From contig NC_052471.1 in NCBI RefSeq assembly GCF_009730915.1, forward strand, positions 29,980,185 through 30,044,184: a stretch of DNA of 64,000 bases. Direction: 5' to 3'. The notes under the pieces were generated by a model. That model worked only from the letters and a program-made list of their open reading frames with translations, did not search any database and was not told where the DNA came from. A program made the translations under genes and the position numbers. This stretch comes from Dioscorea cayenensis subsp. rotundata (taxonomy: Eukaryota > Streptophyta > Magnoliopsida > Dioscoreales > Dioscoreaceae). Of this stretch, positions 11,227 through 23,965 are shown in pieces (position 1 is the stretch's first letter; each line of letters begins with the position of its first letter).

Positions 11227-14200
11227 GAACCGATTAAAAGTGCACAAATTGATTCATGCATTCGTGTGACAGACAATGGAAGGGAGAGCATCCACAGAAA
11301 TGTGAGAATATAACTCTTGGTCCTGTTTTATTTTGGAAGTGCAGATAGACATTTTTAGTGTGGCATAACACAATAGAATTTGAACTTATGTTTGTGCATA
11401 TTCATGCCAATCTTTTGAATCTTTTGTGGATATTGGCAGGTTTTCTTTATTTTCACACTATACAATGCATCTAATCACAGTGATCAACTTAAGGTATGCA
11501 AATATGATACATCTTTCTTGGTGAATTGGTGTCATCGTACATCATCAGTCTATGAGTTTGATAATCTGGGCATTTAACTCTGTAGTTGGGTGCTAGAAGC
11601 TCAGAAGATGCTGCTAGATGGATTAGATCCTTGATGGAAGCCGCCTTAAAGGTTCTTTTATTCTACCTTCGGTTGTTTCTTTATATTGGATTCTTCTTGT
11701 TTGATGTCCTTCCTTCCCTTACAGGAGTGCCCAAATATAGGAGAGGATGTCGTGGCTTGCTCAAGACGACGATGGCAACCTTTCAGGTCATGATCTCTTC
11801 ATGTTTCCATCGTAGTGTTTTAGGCATTTACATGTATAATGCATTGAACATGTGGTTGCATGTGTCCCCTTTACATTTTATAGTTGCATATTGTAAATTG
11901 CCAAACAAACACATCAGCTATAACATTGATTGCCATTCTTGAACAATTCATAATTAAAGAACAAATGTTAAAGCACAAAAATGTGCTTTTCTTTAATCTG
12001 GGATTATCATGTATTACAAGAGGACTTGGTCATTTCTTGTTTGTGATTTAGTATGTCACAAGTGAATGATAATCATATCCACAGGTAATTGTAAAGTTTT
12101 ATTGGCCATATATCAAAAATCATGATTTTTGGGGTTATCCACATGGGAATATTTTTAGAGATATTTAAGTGAAAAAACACTTGACCAGATTAATCCAGTT
12201 CTTCTTCAACATCAGATAAGAGCCAGAGCCATGGGAATTATGACTAAGATAGATTGTTCTTTCCTTTCCACTCTTCAGTCTCTTTGGTGCATGACTGATC
12301 TGGTGCTGTATATATGCTATCCTTAATTATTTCTTGCAGTGAACTTCTCCAGTGATTTAAGCTGTCTGTTTGGCTTAATTAAATGAACACCTTGACATGA
12401 AGCAAGATGGGGTTGTCTTGAAGTAATGTGCTTAGCATAGTATGATGTTAATTTGCTGGGCCCTTTGAAATGAGCCTTTTGTGAAATATTTCTGAAACTG
12501 AGGGATTAAGAAGAATTAATTGACATTTCCGCAAGTTATTTGCAGTCATTCCCATGGATTTATTAGTCTGAGGGAAACTAAGATAATGGGATTTCTTATT
12601 AGATGAAAACAGACTGCTGGGTATTCTAAAAGCCAAAGACATAATTGAAATGTTCTCATATAAACGTTGCCAAAAATATTAGAAAGTATTATCATGATTA
12701 AAGTTGACTAGGATCTGATCACTGGGGATGATTGCAGTGACAGATATAGAAAATCTAGATTGCAATAGTGTTAGTGTTCATGCATGTCGATTTATGTAAA
12801 TATCTGGTGTATTGAATTGTTATATGTGTGCTCATGTTATATAAAGCAATTTTTTTCTCTATCATACATTAGGAAGGATACAAAAGCTCTCACTTAAAGA
12901 GTGGGCATCCAAGGTAATGTGTAGGTATTGGCTTCCATCCACTAACTCACTAATTTTATATTGCAGGTTGAGTCGTTCTGAGAGGCGAAGTCAAGGGCAC
13001 TCTATGGGTAATTATTTCTATTGTTTCCATATATATCGCAATATGACATATCTCTATGATTTGACTTTTTAGTTTGACACAATTTGTGTGCCAAAAATAT
13101 TTCTAGTTGTAGAGTCCTATATATTTTTAGTTGGTACTTCACTACTTTTATTGAATCCGCTCTTTCTTGATGGTGTAATGCCACTACCTATTGAGATTCC
13201 AAGTTGGTTATGCTTCTTTGATGCTAAAATTTCGGCATTCTAATCTTGCTAGATTGGACTGCTTTTTCATCAGTGCACACAGATCCAATGACATCTGATG
13301 TTATCGCACCTTCTCCATGGACAATATTTGGGTGTAAAAATGGTAACTAAGTTTCTTTCCTGATTTTTTTTTTTTTTTTGCCTGACTGAACTTTCCTGTT
13401 AACTTATTACCTTTCTTTGTGCAGGATTGCGTTTGTTTAAAGAAGCAAAGGATGGAGATTATCATGGGAAGGTATTTAGTTATATATATGTGCTGGTCAT
13501 TACCGTTACAACTTTCATTCTCCCTACTGAGCACACTCAATTCATCAGAGGTGGGATGATCATCCAGCTATAATGGCCGTAGGGGTGGTCGATGGGAGCT
13601 CAGAGGCCATTTTTAGAACAGTTATGTCTCTGGGCCCATCAAGATCAGAGTAAGAATTTCACTTCACTTTCTTTAGAATTTTCAAGTATAAGGGTTCCGA
13701 TCGTGATATGAAAACCCCATAAAAGTACTTCCATTTTAATTTTTGAATCATATGGCATGACTTTCATTATAGGAAAAACACCAGTAGTGGTAGATAATTG
13801 ATAATTTTATGAATTTCAATGATAAAGAAGCAGGAGATCAGATTCATGTCAATCAAGAATGGTACTCATTTTTTAATATTCGACTAGAATGGAGTACCTT
13901 TATAAGCAAGAAACAATTTAGATTTGTATCATTGTATGGTTAATGCAGTAGTGCTAGATATTTATATGAACTTCATTCCTAAAGAAGCAAGATATCAGAT
14001 TCACACGAGCAAGAATGCTATGCATTTCTGAATATCTGACAAGAATGGTGTACCTGTGTCTCAATCCTAGTTTTATTGAAATTCTGTTGCAGATGGGATT
14101 TCTGTTTTTATCAGGGCAGTGTAGTTGAACACTTGGATGGTCATACTGACATCATACACAAGAAACTGAATGGTGATTGGTTGCCTTGGTTAGATCTCAA

Positions 14201-17200
14201 ATCCTGCTTTGAAATTGAACAGATCATTAGTAAAATCTACCAATCTATTGTCACGTCCTAATGGGTTATGTTGACAATTTTTTTGTATTCAGGGGAATGA
14301 AACGAAGAGATTTGCTATTACGGCGTTATTGGAGACGGGAAGATGATGGGACATATGGTATTCTCCCTGACAATGTATGGATGTTTTTATATGTTTATTA
14401 TGGACTAATTTTGGTTCTGTCAATGTTACAGTAATCTTGTACCATTCTGTATTTCACCAAAAATGCCGACCTGAGAGAGGATATATTCGTGCCTGCCTTA
14501 AAAGTAATGTATGCTTACAATTAGGCAGTGAAAACTGCTCTTATTTCTAACCTATGCTTCAAGGTTTATTTGACCAGTGAGATGCATTTTCACAGCTTTG
14601 AATTTTTTTTTTATTTTTTGGATCTTTTTTTGCAGGTGGAGGATATGTTATTTCTCCCGTCAACCAAGGGAAACAGTCAGTTGTTAAGCACATGCTTGCA
14701 ATTGACTGGAAATTCTGGAAGTCTTATCTATTCCCTTCTTCTGCAAAACATATAACAATAAAGATGCTTGGCAGAGTTGCTGGTATATTATAATAGCCTA
14801 ATCTGTGGTTTGTCACAGTAATGTTTTTGATACAGAAATATTTTTCCAGCAGATAGCTGATAAGAATGCATATTAAATTTTTCCTTGCAGCACTTAGAGA
14901 ATTGTTCCGTGCTAAACATGGAAATCATGCTGGCTCAGATTTCTCATCAGGTGAATTGATAAGGGAGGTGAGACTGGTGCAGTCAAGGGAGAACGCTAAA
15001 GCTGAACTGCAGTCAGAAGGTGAAAATTTTAAGTGCAAGAATCCTGCAGAAGAGCCACAAAGGTCTCCTGCCAAGTTTTTGAATGCTGGTGGGTCATTCC
15101 TTCAGCTAAATGATGCAGCAGATGAATTTTTTGATGTTCTTGATGAATCTGAGTATGAACAATCAGAAACTATCTGGCCCTCTAATTCAGGAATGCAGTC
15201 CCAGGTAAGTGATTGCTTCCAATTTTGCTTAAAATTTTTCTAGTGGTTGTGGTGCACATCTTTTTCCTTCTTGAATTTCAATCTAAATTAGAACAGCCAG
15301 TTTTTTTAAACACTATCCAGCAGCAGAGTTGATGAAATAAGTGATTTGCTGTTGGAAGTTTTTGCCTTCTATTTTTCTTGACAGCTGAAAGTTTCAGCTT
15401 TTATTTTTCTTAACAAAAGATTCTTCTCCTGCCCTTGGTAATCTAAGTAAACATCTCATATCTTTCTTTTGTGGGGTTGTCTTTATGCATAATGTTTTAT
15501 TTATTCCTCTTGAGTTAAGAGATCTAGGTTTGGTGTTATACCCATGGCTTCAGGGTATGTTCCAGATACCTTCTGGGATTAATTTTCTCCTTAACTTTGT
15601 AAGCTAATCCTCTTCTTTCGTAGAGCTGTGCAAAGGAATTTGCTTTTTCCATTTTATGAATTCCTGCTTGTGATTTCTGAACATGTGGTTGCCCTTTTGA
15701 ATTGCCAAAGATTGTTTCCTGTTGTAGTTGTACACAGCGTTCTAACACTAAGTGCCAAAGATTGTTTGTTTACTGTCATTTAACAAAGCATTCTTATGCC
15801 ATATTGATAAGTTAATATTTCCAATAGAGATAGGGCTTGTGAGTATTTCTACAAGAAACCTAGCTATGTTTTCTAGATAAGTAGGTTCAGCATTCTTACA
15901 CTAAGTGATAAGTTAATGTTTCGAATGGAGAGGCCTTATGAGTGTGCTTATACAAGCCTAGCTATGTTTTCTTGACAAGTAGGTTCAGCATTTCTTACAC
16001 TAGGTGATAGGTTTAATATTTCCAATGGAGAAAGGGCTTATGTATATTCTCATAGAGACCTCTCTCTCACTCTCATTTGTTTCTTCCTTAGCCATTTTAC
16101 CTTTTGTGGTGTAGGACCAACGTCATACAAAGATGTCATCTGCTGCCGGTTTGGTGAAGAGATTGCATGATCTTGCAGGTGGAGAAAGAATTATAAGTGA
16201 TTTACTTGGATTCTTGCATCTTGCAATTTCTGATGTTGCTTCTGTGTACTGCAGTTCAAAAGAGGGGTTATATTGATTTACAGGAGGCCTCAATAGGAGA
16301 TGCCCTACCATGCTGCTATGGTGCAACACTTATAAATGACCCAGATTGTACTTTGCCTTGTAGTTGGTCAACAGCAGATCCTTCAACATTTCTGATTCGC
16401 AGTGAAACTTACTTGCAAGACCATCATAAGGTACTACCTAACCGATTATGTATTTATTGCTTCAATGTAAATATTCATCATAATTTTCATAATTTTCATA
16501 AACATCCTTGACTTCTTGTTTTCACCATTGTTCTCCTAGTACTGCAAGTCGAACCTAGGCCCACTTGAGCCTAAAGCTTGTTGCTCTAACCACTTTAATG
16601 ATATCATGAATTTTCCTCCTTGCTGTTGATCATTGGAGTGAAGCCTTATCAATCTGCGTACCTTGCTGATCACACTTAACCTTTGTAGTTTGAACATAAA
16701 AATCCAAATTCAGGATTTATTTGTTTTTAGAGGTAGTTTTCAGTTATTTTAAGGATTGTTCGATCACCTGTGTTTCTGACTTCACATGCCATATGTAACT
16801 ACTTAAATGAGTAGTATTTTCTTCATTCCAACTCATTTAGCGAGAGTTCTCATTTCTTTGGATGAATTCTTTTGATCAAGATCAAAGCCAATGGCACTTT
16901 GATGCAAATGGTTGCTGCTGATTGGTTAAAATCTGATAAGCGTGAGGATGATCTTGGTGGTCGCCCTGGTGGCATTGTGCAGGTGAAGTTATAGCACAAG
17001 TTTGGATTCCCTTGATGTATTGTTTTATATTGAAATGCTAAAGCAGGGCTTGAATTTCACAGAAATATGCAGCACAAGGTGGCAATGAATTTTTCTTCAT
17101 TGTGAATATACAGGTGAATTATGCCAAAACATAAATAAATCATTCTACTAGGAAGAAAATATAATGCTAATTTTTTGAGTAATTCACAAAGTAGGTCCCA

Positions 17201-18551
17201 GGCACAACCACATATAGTCTTGCTTTATATTATATGATGGATACTCCAGTGGAAAAGGTTCCTTTGCTACAAAGCTTTATCAATGGAGATGATGCATACA
17301 GGAATTCGAGGTTTAAGTTGATCCCGTACATCTCTAAGGTGAGATTATATTTAAATGAACTCCCAAATTTGCGTTGTCTGTATCTCAGTTTAGACTGTAT
17401 GCGAATTGAATTGTGTTTGTGGAACATTTGCAGGGATCTTGGATTGTGAAGCAAAGTGTGGGGAAGAAGGCATGTTTGGTGGGTCAAGCACTTGAAATCA
17501 ACTATTTCCAAGGGAGAAACTACTTGGAGGTAAAATGGATAATTCTTTTTAGAGTATAATACTAAAAAATGTTAGAAATATCAGTCATCTGCATCTTATC
17601 GACTTTGAATTTCTCAAGTGCTTCTATTGCAGTCTGCATTAGAATCTCGGCTCTCTATGAATTGAATGTTGGTGGTAATTTATCACATACTAATAGCTCC
17701 ATTCATTTGTGCCTATCAAGCGGTGTTTTTTGAATTGGTTTTCTCACATTTTTCGTTTCCATTGAGAACCAATTTCGTCTCTTTTCCACGTATTTTTGAA
17801 TGTAAAGTCAGTCAAAGCAATGTTCAATCAGAGGCGGATGCCTTTCAGGGTGTGCAAGCAGTTCGGTTAAACTTTTGGCTTCTGGTTTATTTTATTTCGG
17901 TTCTCAAAATCTATTTATTCAAAAAAAAACAAATTTGATTTATTTACTTGAAATAAGTAAATCATACAAATATATAAATAAATAATTTTGAAATTTCTGT
18001 TTGGCCTAGGTTTCTCCAAAGAAAAAGGAAAATTGCTTTCAATTTTTGGTTAGTTCACTTTTTAAATTTTGGGTTTGGTTCCTAGATCTTTGAGCAAGTT
18101 GTTATTAGGCTTTCGAGCATAGTAGTCATATTAAATCTTTTTGTTATGATACGTGATGGTTGGATTCCTGACATGACTTGTTATAATTTCAGCTGGGTGT
18201 TGACATTGGCTCATCGACAGTTGCCAGGGGTGTTGTCAGTCTTGTTCTTGGTTATTTGACTAATTTAGTGATTGAAATGGCGTTTCTAATTCAGGTAATT
18301 TCCCATGTGTGTCATAATAACATCTGCATTTGTTTTCTCTAGATAGACATATTTCTGTTAAAAATTCAGAGTCATTTACATGAATTATATTCATCAAAAT
18401 TAACCTTTTTTTTTACTAAAAGTTGTTGTTCCTGACCAAATTATTGATGATGCAGGGAAATACACATGATGAGCTCCCAGAGTTCCTACTTGGAACCTGC
18501 CGTTTGAACCATCTTGATGCAACAAAAGCAATTCCGATAAACACATGGTAA
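11227..18551 (+). CDS. EDR2L: EDR2-like PH/START/DUF1336 protein, 5' end missing in gap
   Basis: Enhanced Disease Resistance 2 family. EDR2 binds phosphatidylinositol-4-phosphate through its PH domain and restrains salicylic-acid-dependent cell death. I read 21 exons: 11227-11301, 11440-11493, 11586-11651, 11725-11786, 12967-13007, 13253-13342, 13425-13471, 13549-13649, 14093-14188, 14293-14357, 14432-14503, 14636-14782, 14891-15204, 16115-16178, 16255-16430, 16881-16982, 17063-17113, 17195-17338, 17434-17529, 18193-18294, 18456-18551. They total 2061 nt, all phases agree, and the stop is TAA. Domains in order are the second half of a PH domain (IKSAQIDSCIRV, ARSSEDAARWIRSL), a START domain (WTIFGCKNG to MLGRVAALRELF), an acidic linker, and a C-terminal DUF1336 (YFQGRNYLELGVDIGSS, LLGTCRLNHLDA). 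The visible 686 residues, against roughly 720 in the family, suggest only the first exon(s) are missing. The gene looks intact. Confidence 0.9.
13784..14060. repeat. Diverged tandem duplication in an EDR2-like intron
   Basis: Two related segments, about 13784-13917 and 13943-14060, share AGTAGTG-TAGATA, AAAGAAGCA-GATATCAGATTCA and AAGAATGG-GTACC in the same order. They lie in the intron between the exons ending 13649 and starting 14093. Confidence 0.5.
15789..16062. repeat. Approx. 100-bp tandem repeat, 2.7 copies, in an EDR2-like intron
   Basis: Unit 1 is 15789-15890, unit 2 is 15891-15988, and a partial unit 3 follows from 15989. Each starts CATT(T)CTTA and contains GATAAGTTAATATTTCC, a CTAGCTATGTTTTCT segment and AAGTAGGTTCAG (the last two not in the partial copy). 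The repeat is in the 910-bp intron after the exon ending 15204. Confidence 0.7.
16540..16600 (-). repeat. Possible tRNA-derived SINE remnant
   Basis: On the - strand, TGGTTAGAGCA (16592-16582) resembles an RNA polymerase III A box, and GGTTCGACTTG (16555-16545) resembles a B box. Their spacing of about 26 nt is close to that in tRNAs. No full tRNA cloverleaf is evident, so a short SINE-like fragment in an EDR2-like intron is the best reading. It is only a motif match. Confidence 0.3.
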
Positions 18552-20789
18552 TATCAAGGTTTGTTACATGTGCAGATTGCCATTTTTCATTGTGACAATA
18601 TTTACATATTCTGGTTATTGATCCGCATAATAGGATCAATACTCAAATGGGAATCAAAGCTGTATATCCCTCTCAAGTTTCTGGAAAAATATAGATAACT
18701 CTTGTTTCTCATTCATTAATACATGTCTATATATTTGCAAAGATCACACTTCCTAACATATATATATATATATATATATATATCATGCTTCACATTCTTG
18801 GTCTAAGTAATAAGTCTTGAGACTGATGGTAGTTTACTAATAGTAACATCATTATGAACGATGACATTCAGGAATCATTGGAGTGTTTTGATAATAAGTA
18901 GCACTAATTACAGTGGTGGTACGTGTAAAGTAATAATGGCGGTAATAACAACAGTAGTAACAACAATGATTTTCAGTATAAAATCGCACACCAAGTAGGA
19001 TAATGATGGTGTAGAAAGTGGTATTTCAGTATAAATAGTAATTGTTATGGTAATGATATTATGTGATGGTATAGAAACAGAATCTCTGTGTGTGCGCGCG
19101 CGCGCGTGTGAGAGAGAGCAATGTTACCAAACCATAGCTATTATTGTATACGATGATACTACCGCTGCTGTATCATAGGCTACTACAATCGTCACTCTCA
19201 ACTCTTTTACTAATGTTATTGCTTGTAGCTTTGTTATTGCTAAAAGCGTCTTCAGACTATGACCATATATTTATTTTAATATTTCTAAAAAATGTCATTT
19301 TGATTCCAGAATAAAAAATTAATACAGAAGCATATGAAGATCAAAATAAATATAGCCATATGATTAGTTGATGAAAAACCTTACCTTGTTATTATACAAT
19401 TTAAGGTATAAAAAAAACTTGAATTGCATTGGGTTTATAAATGAAGAAAAAGTAATTTGCACAAGTGCCAAAATGCTTATTTTCCAACCATAAAAAAACA
19501 GGATGAATAAGCTGCTAAATTATATAGACATCATAAATACTTACTGCCACAACTAAGATGATACTAGAAAATACCATATTTCCTACTGTCGTATTCTTAG
19601 GGCAACTGTTACTATTGCTTATACGATTCCATCCACGCTTGCTATCGCTAAAACTATAACGTGGTATTTATAGTACCATCAATAACCAAAACAGGATAAT
19701 ATAAACTGAAACAAATATTTTTGACTAGATAATCACAGTTATTGTGCCTCTAGGTCTCCATTCAGCACACATCAGCAGGAGAGCAAATTAATAGGAATTT
19801 TGGCTGATAATAACATGGCATGGCACCACACTGGCTAAAACAATATTTATATATATATATATATATATGTATATCTATATATATGTATGTATGTTTTGAA
19901 ACTGATGAAAAGATAATAGGCAATGCTGCAATAATGGATAAGGACACATGAAGATGCATAGTGCAAGGCACAAGGATGTATAGAAAAACTTGCATGACCT
20001 ATGGCTATGAGCATGATGCAGCAATTGACATAATTGAGATTGAAGAAACAAAGACAGCATGAATATGCATGAGAGATTACAAGAATGTTTTGACAAATTA
20101 ATCGAACATTTGGTCTCGTTGGTACAAGAAAACAACAAAAAGAAGAATTCACAATCTAACAATGCCATCCTAAAATTTCATCAAGAAAAAACTAAAATCA
20201 TGGAAAGGAGTTTCACATACTAATAATAACTATGTAATGATTTTTTTTTTTCCTCCATACATTTTTACAAAACTTTGAATTATAAACTTTAATAAATAGT
20301 AAGATTTGTGAATATGTTTCTTCTCAAATTGAAATTAAGAAATAAGACTAAAAACCAAGGAAATTCATCAGAAATAGCACACTTTCAGTATATATACTTA
20401 AATATGAAGCTTTTATCATAAGAAGCATTAGCACATTTCCTTGAGAAATTGATCAACCTAATAAACCATGCATACAGATTGGACTAAACAAAAACATTTA
20501 AGTACTCTTCTTATCATATCATCTTTCAATACAAGAGAAAACAAATTAAGAAAAATAATAATAATAATAATAAATTGAATACCTAAACCTGACTTACAGA
20601 ACACAAGACATATATATATATATATATATATATCTTTGGAGCATGACACTTTGAGGATCTGATAAGTAGCACTAACATACATAATATTAAGGCAGAGTCA
20701 CTTCCCTAGACTTCTCCCCTCTATTCTTCACTATACAAAACCAGGAGAGAATGTGATAAAAGTAAACTATATATATATATATATATATA
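18552..20789. other. Intergenic region between EDR2-like and GATA genes
   Basis: AT-rich, with no gene seen. It contains (AT)13 at 18758-18783, a TG/CG/AG run at about 19088-19117, TA-rich runs near 19847-19890 and at 20607-20633, and an (AAT) run near 20550-20570. Open frames of 60-100 codons here are low-complexity translations. The interval 18826-19681 is rich in GGTA/GTAA words and has weak inverted ends. Confidence 0.6.
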
Positions 20790-21130
20790 TCATACAACAC
20801 ATAGGTCTTGTTCTGGTTCCCAGCTCTTATCCTTTTTCCGAATGTAATGAATGAGATCACAGTTCTTAAGAGCAGGGGAGTCTGATTCACAGTGAGGCAT
20901 CTGGTTTCTATTGGACTTGAGCCTCATTTCCACTACTTTCTTATGTGAATTGGAATGCAGAGAAGGGATGAAAGTTGGACTAGCCGCCGGACGGTATTCG
21001 GGGAATAAACGTCCAGATTTATACTCTCACTCCACAAGCATTGCATAGTGTTTTAGGCCCCATTGGACCAGCTCTCCATTGCGGCGTCTTTTGAATTCCA
21101 CAATGCATGCATTTCCTCACAACAGAGCAC

Positions 21131-21164
<34 letters not shown>

Positions 21165-21944
21165 CACCATCATGATCTTGATCAATATCTTCAACAGCAT
21201 TCTTCTTTCTCTTCTTATTTTTAGGCTTATTCATTACTGGCTGATCATTGAAGCTCTCGACAACAAGCACACGAGGAGAAAGAAGAAGAAGAAGAAGATG
21301 ATGCAGTAGTAGAAGGCCGAGGCCGCTTTGTTCTAGCACGACGACTAGCTGTTGCTGATGATGCTGCAGAAGTAGTCTTCTCATTGCTGTTAATCCTCTC
21401 ACAGTTACTATTATTAACAGTTGTTGATATAGAAGAAGAAATCCCTCCGAAATTATTTGGTTCCAACACTGAAACAGGACTGGACACCATGCCATCATCT
21501 CTCTCAATGTTCTTGTCATTGTTATTGTTATCTATAATGTTACCAGAGATGTCTTCATATGAAGGAAGCGCTGGATAAAGCCAATCCAAGTCCAAAGGTC
21601 CAATCTATATATATATATATATATATATACACACAAACAACAATACATACATATCAAAAACATGTTGGAAATTAGATATATTATGAATATATAAAAATCA
21701 TATGAAGACATGAGAATAAATAATTACAGAGCTGAAGCTGAAGCTGGTCAATAAGAATGGAAGGGTTGTGATCTTGAGAGAGTCCAAAGAGTTGTTCATC
21801 ATCACTGGGGAGATCGAAAAAGAATTCGTCAATGTTATCAAAGACATCACCAGTCCCAGTGCCATTGCTCGTCTTTGTTGTTGTTGTTACATCCCATATG
21901 TTGCCTTCTTCCATCCTAAATACATCATAATCATCATACCACAT
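20790..21944 (-). CDS. GATA-type zinc-finger transcription factor with broken frame
   Basis: Plant GATA factors bind (A/T)GATA(A/G) sites in nuclear DNA. Exon 1 is 21944-21728 (starts MWYDDYDVF, acidic) and exon 2 is 21604-20790, with an acidic DLDWLYP stretch, a KPKNKKRKK nuclear signal, ten Gln from the repeat at 21131-21160, then one CX2CX18CX2C finger ([15 protein letters not shown]...LCNAC) and the usual basic tail [18 protein letters not shown]. Three breaks are visible. The phase at the exon 1/2 junction does not match. One extra base sits in the TCT run at 21279-21281. One extra base sits at 21024, directly after GVR, causing an immediate stop. The two coding-sequence breaks lie in or near simple sequence, so assembly error is as likely as a true pseudogene. 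The finger itself is perfectly conserved. Confidence 0.75.
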
Positions 21945-22940
21945 TGTTAACGCTTTTGATTGATTATATAATGAAAAATGAAAAAAAATAGAGCCAAACC
22001 ACAATGACGGTAATTTTGAATTGTGACTTTTATGAATATGTATGTATGTGCCGCATTGCATTTATAGATATAGATATATATATATATATATATACACAAA
22101 GAGAGAGAGAGGTGGCTGTTTTAGAAGATTCTGGATTCGTTTTTGTTACCGTGAAATTTTAGATAAAACTGGGAATCTTTACTAGGATAATATTTTATCC
22201 ATGGCTATTAATGGATATAATAATTTTAATTTTATTTTTAAAAATCAATTAATTATAGAAATGAATCAAAAGATTGATATTTAAATAAATATGTTGCCAA
22301 TTTTTATTTTCAAAATTTTTTTCTGTAAAAAAGGACAAAATTGGAAGAGTTCTGCTGCCGTGTGTATGTCCGAACCATCTTTATCTCCACGTGGCAGTAT
22401 AGTTGGACGAAACGCGTCGATTGAGCTGGCAGTGTACACTTTATAATATAATAATAAAATCTCGCATTATTTTTAAAAAATGACCAAATGTTTATGAAAA
22501 AATGAGGACAAATAAAGATGAGAAAAAAGAAAAAGAAAAAACCAATATGACAATAAATAATACGATATGAAATTCAATTTCCTTTCACACTATCTTAACC
22601 AGTTAAAAAATTAAATTAAAAAAAAAAGACAAAAATAAAGAAAGAAGTACTAAGCAGCAAAGCTAAGAGAGAAACAGTACCTCATGTTGAAGCCTTGAAA
22701 TCAAATGTCGATGAAGAAACCTCTTGAAACCAGGCACCAAATTGAAGACTGAAATCAAATCAGGAACCAACCACTAGTGCCCTCCAATTGAAAGGAATCC
22801 AAGAACATAAAAATGAAGAAGAAGAAAAGAAGAAGAATATTGAAACAAAATACCAAATTGAACACTAAAATCAAATCAGGAATCAACCACTAGTACCCTC
22901 CCATTGAAAGGAAACCAAGAACATAAAAATAAAGGAGAAG

Positions 22941-22971
<31 letters not shown>

Positions 22972-23164
22972 GTAAAATTAAGGAAAGAGAATGAGCTGTT
23001 CAATTTTATATTATTGAAGCAGTAGTAGTTTACGAGAGAGAGAGAGAGAGGAACCGGAGGATGAAATGGAAAGGGAGTGGTGATGTGCTAGCAAGAGTTG
23101 ATTCAAGGAAAAATATAAAAATATATATATAAAAAAATTGACTATAATAAAATGGCACAAAAAA
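21945..23164. other. Upstream region of the GATA gene
   Basis: Probable promoter/leader of the - strand GATA gene, with no coding sequence. It has a (TA)n run at 22074-22094 followed by a GA run, a 116-bp tandem duplication (units from 22736 and 22852), a long GAA run (about 22933-22970) and a GA run near 23033-23051. Confidence 0.5.
22736..22945. repeat. 116-bp tandem repeat, two copies
   Basis: The units start at 22736 and 22852 (ACCAAATTGAA). They share the CCAACCACTAGT-like core and the AAGAACATAAAAAT end. The expanding GAA tracts sit at the end of each unit, suggesting slippage plus duplication. Confidence 0.75.
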
Positions 23165-23965
23165 AAAAAGAGGGGTAGAAGGTGTGAGTAAGTTTGATCA
23201 GAAGTTGGGAAGTGAGGGAAGTAAGAAAAACAAAAGAAGGGGAAGTGGAGGAAGTGGTGCTATAATGGTAGGTCACTAAGCTTCTCTCATTGCAAGCTGT
23301 CAACCCGCTTCTTCTCTGTCGTCACCTTCAACTTCAACCCTCTTTTCTTTCTTTCTTTCTTTCAATTTCTCTCTCTATAATCTATATCTCTCTTTCTTTC
23401 TTGATTGGTGGTCCCCACCCACGCTCTCCACCGCCAAGATTTCATCTTTATTTATTCTTTTCAATGCCTCGTGATTCGTGCCTTTTCCTTTCAAATTGAG
23501 GGAAGTGAGATGCAAGTCAGTCTAGGCCCAACCTCAGGACACAGATAACTACACCGAAACCAAAAAGTATATTATACAACGGTGACTTTCAACGTTCTTT
23601 TATTTCTCAATAAAAAAACCGTCGGTGATTGGTTTAATTTATTATTTAAAAAAAAATTAAAAAAAGGTGTGAATGGTAAATAGCGGCTGCCGTGAACTGG
23701 AAGAATGATGATTGTTTCTCGGATCCAACGCCATTGTCCCATGAAAAGTTTTGATTAGATTAATTTCTTATTAAAATATTGATTTTTTTTAAAAAAATAA
23801 TAATAATATCTCTTGCTCCTCTAACTAATTAAGTTGTTGCCTAAAATGGTGAACTAGTGGTGGTGAGACAGTAAAGTAAAGAGAAAGAAAGGAAATAGAG
23901 ATTAAATAATAACGTGAAAAAGGGAAAACAAAATAATAATGATAAAATTTAAAAAAAAAAAAAAA
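23165..23965. repeat. Duplicated block, copy A, part 1
   Basis: Colinear with 34010-34595. Shared landmarks in order are AAGGTGAGTAA-type GT/GA-rich sequence, TTTCATCTTTAT.TATTC, ATGCCTCGTGATT, TTATTTCTCAATAAAAA, GGCTGCCGTGAACT, TCCAACGCCATTGT and GTGAAAAAGGGAAA. In copy B this block is the region just upstream of the GNAT gene; here no GNAT 5' exon follows on the left. Confidence 0.75.

Noticed and set aside
10191..11291. Three open frames of about 350 codons across the N run
   Set aside because: They consist of undetermined bases; only a few real codons lie at each end.
19762..20168. - strand frames of 77-101 codons
   Set aside because: They translate TA-rich repeats (YIYIYI) and have no conserved features.
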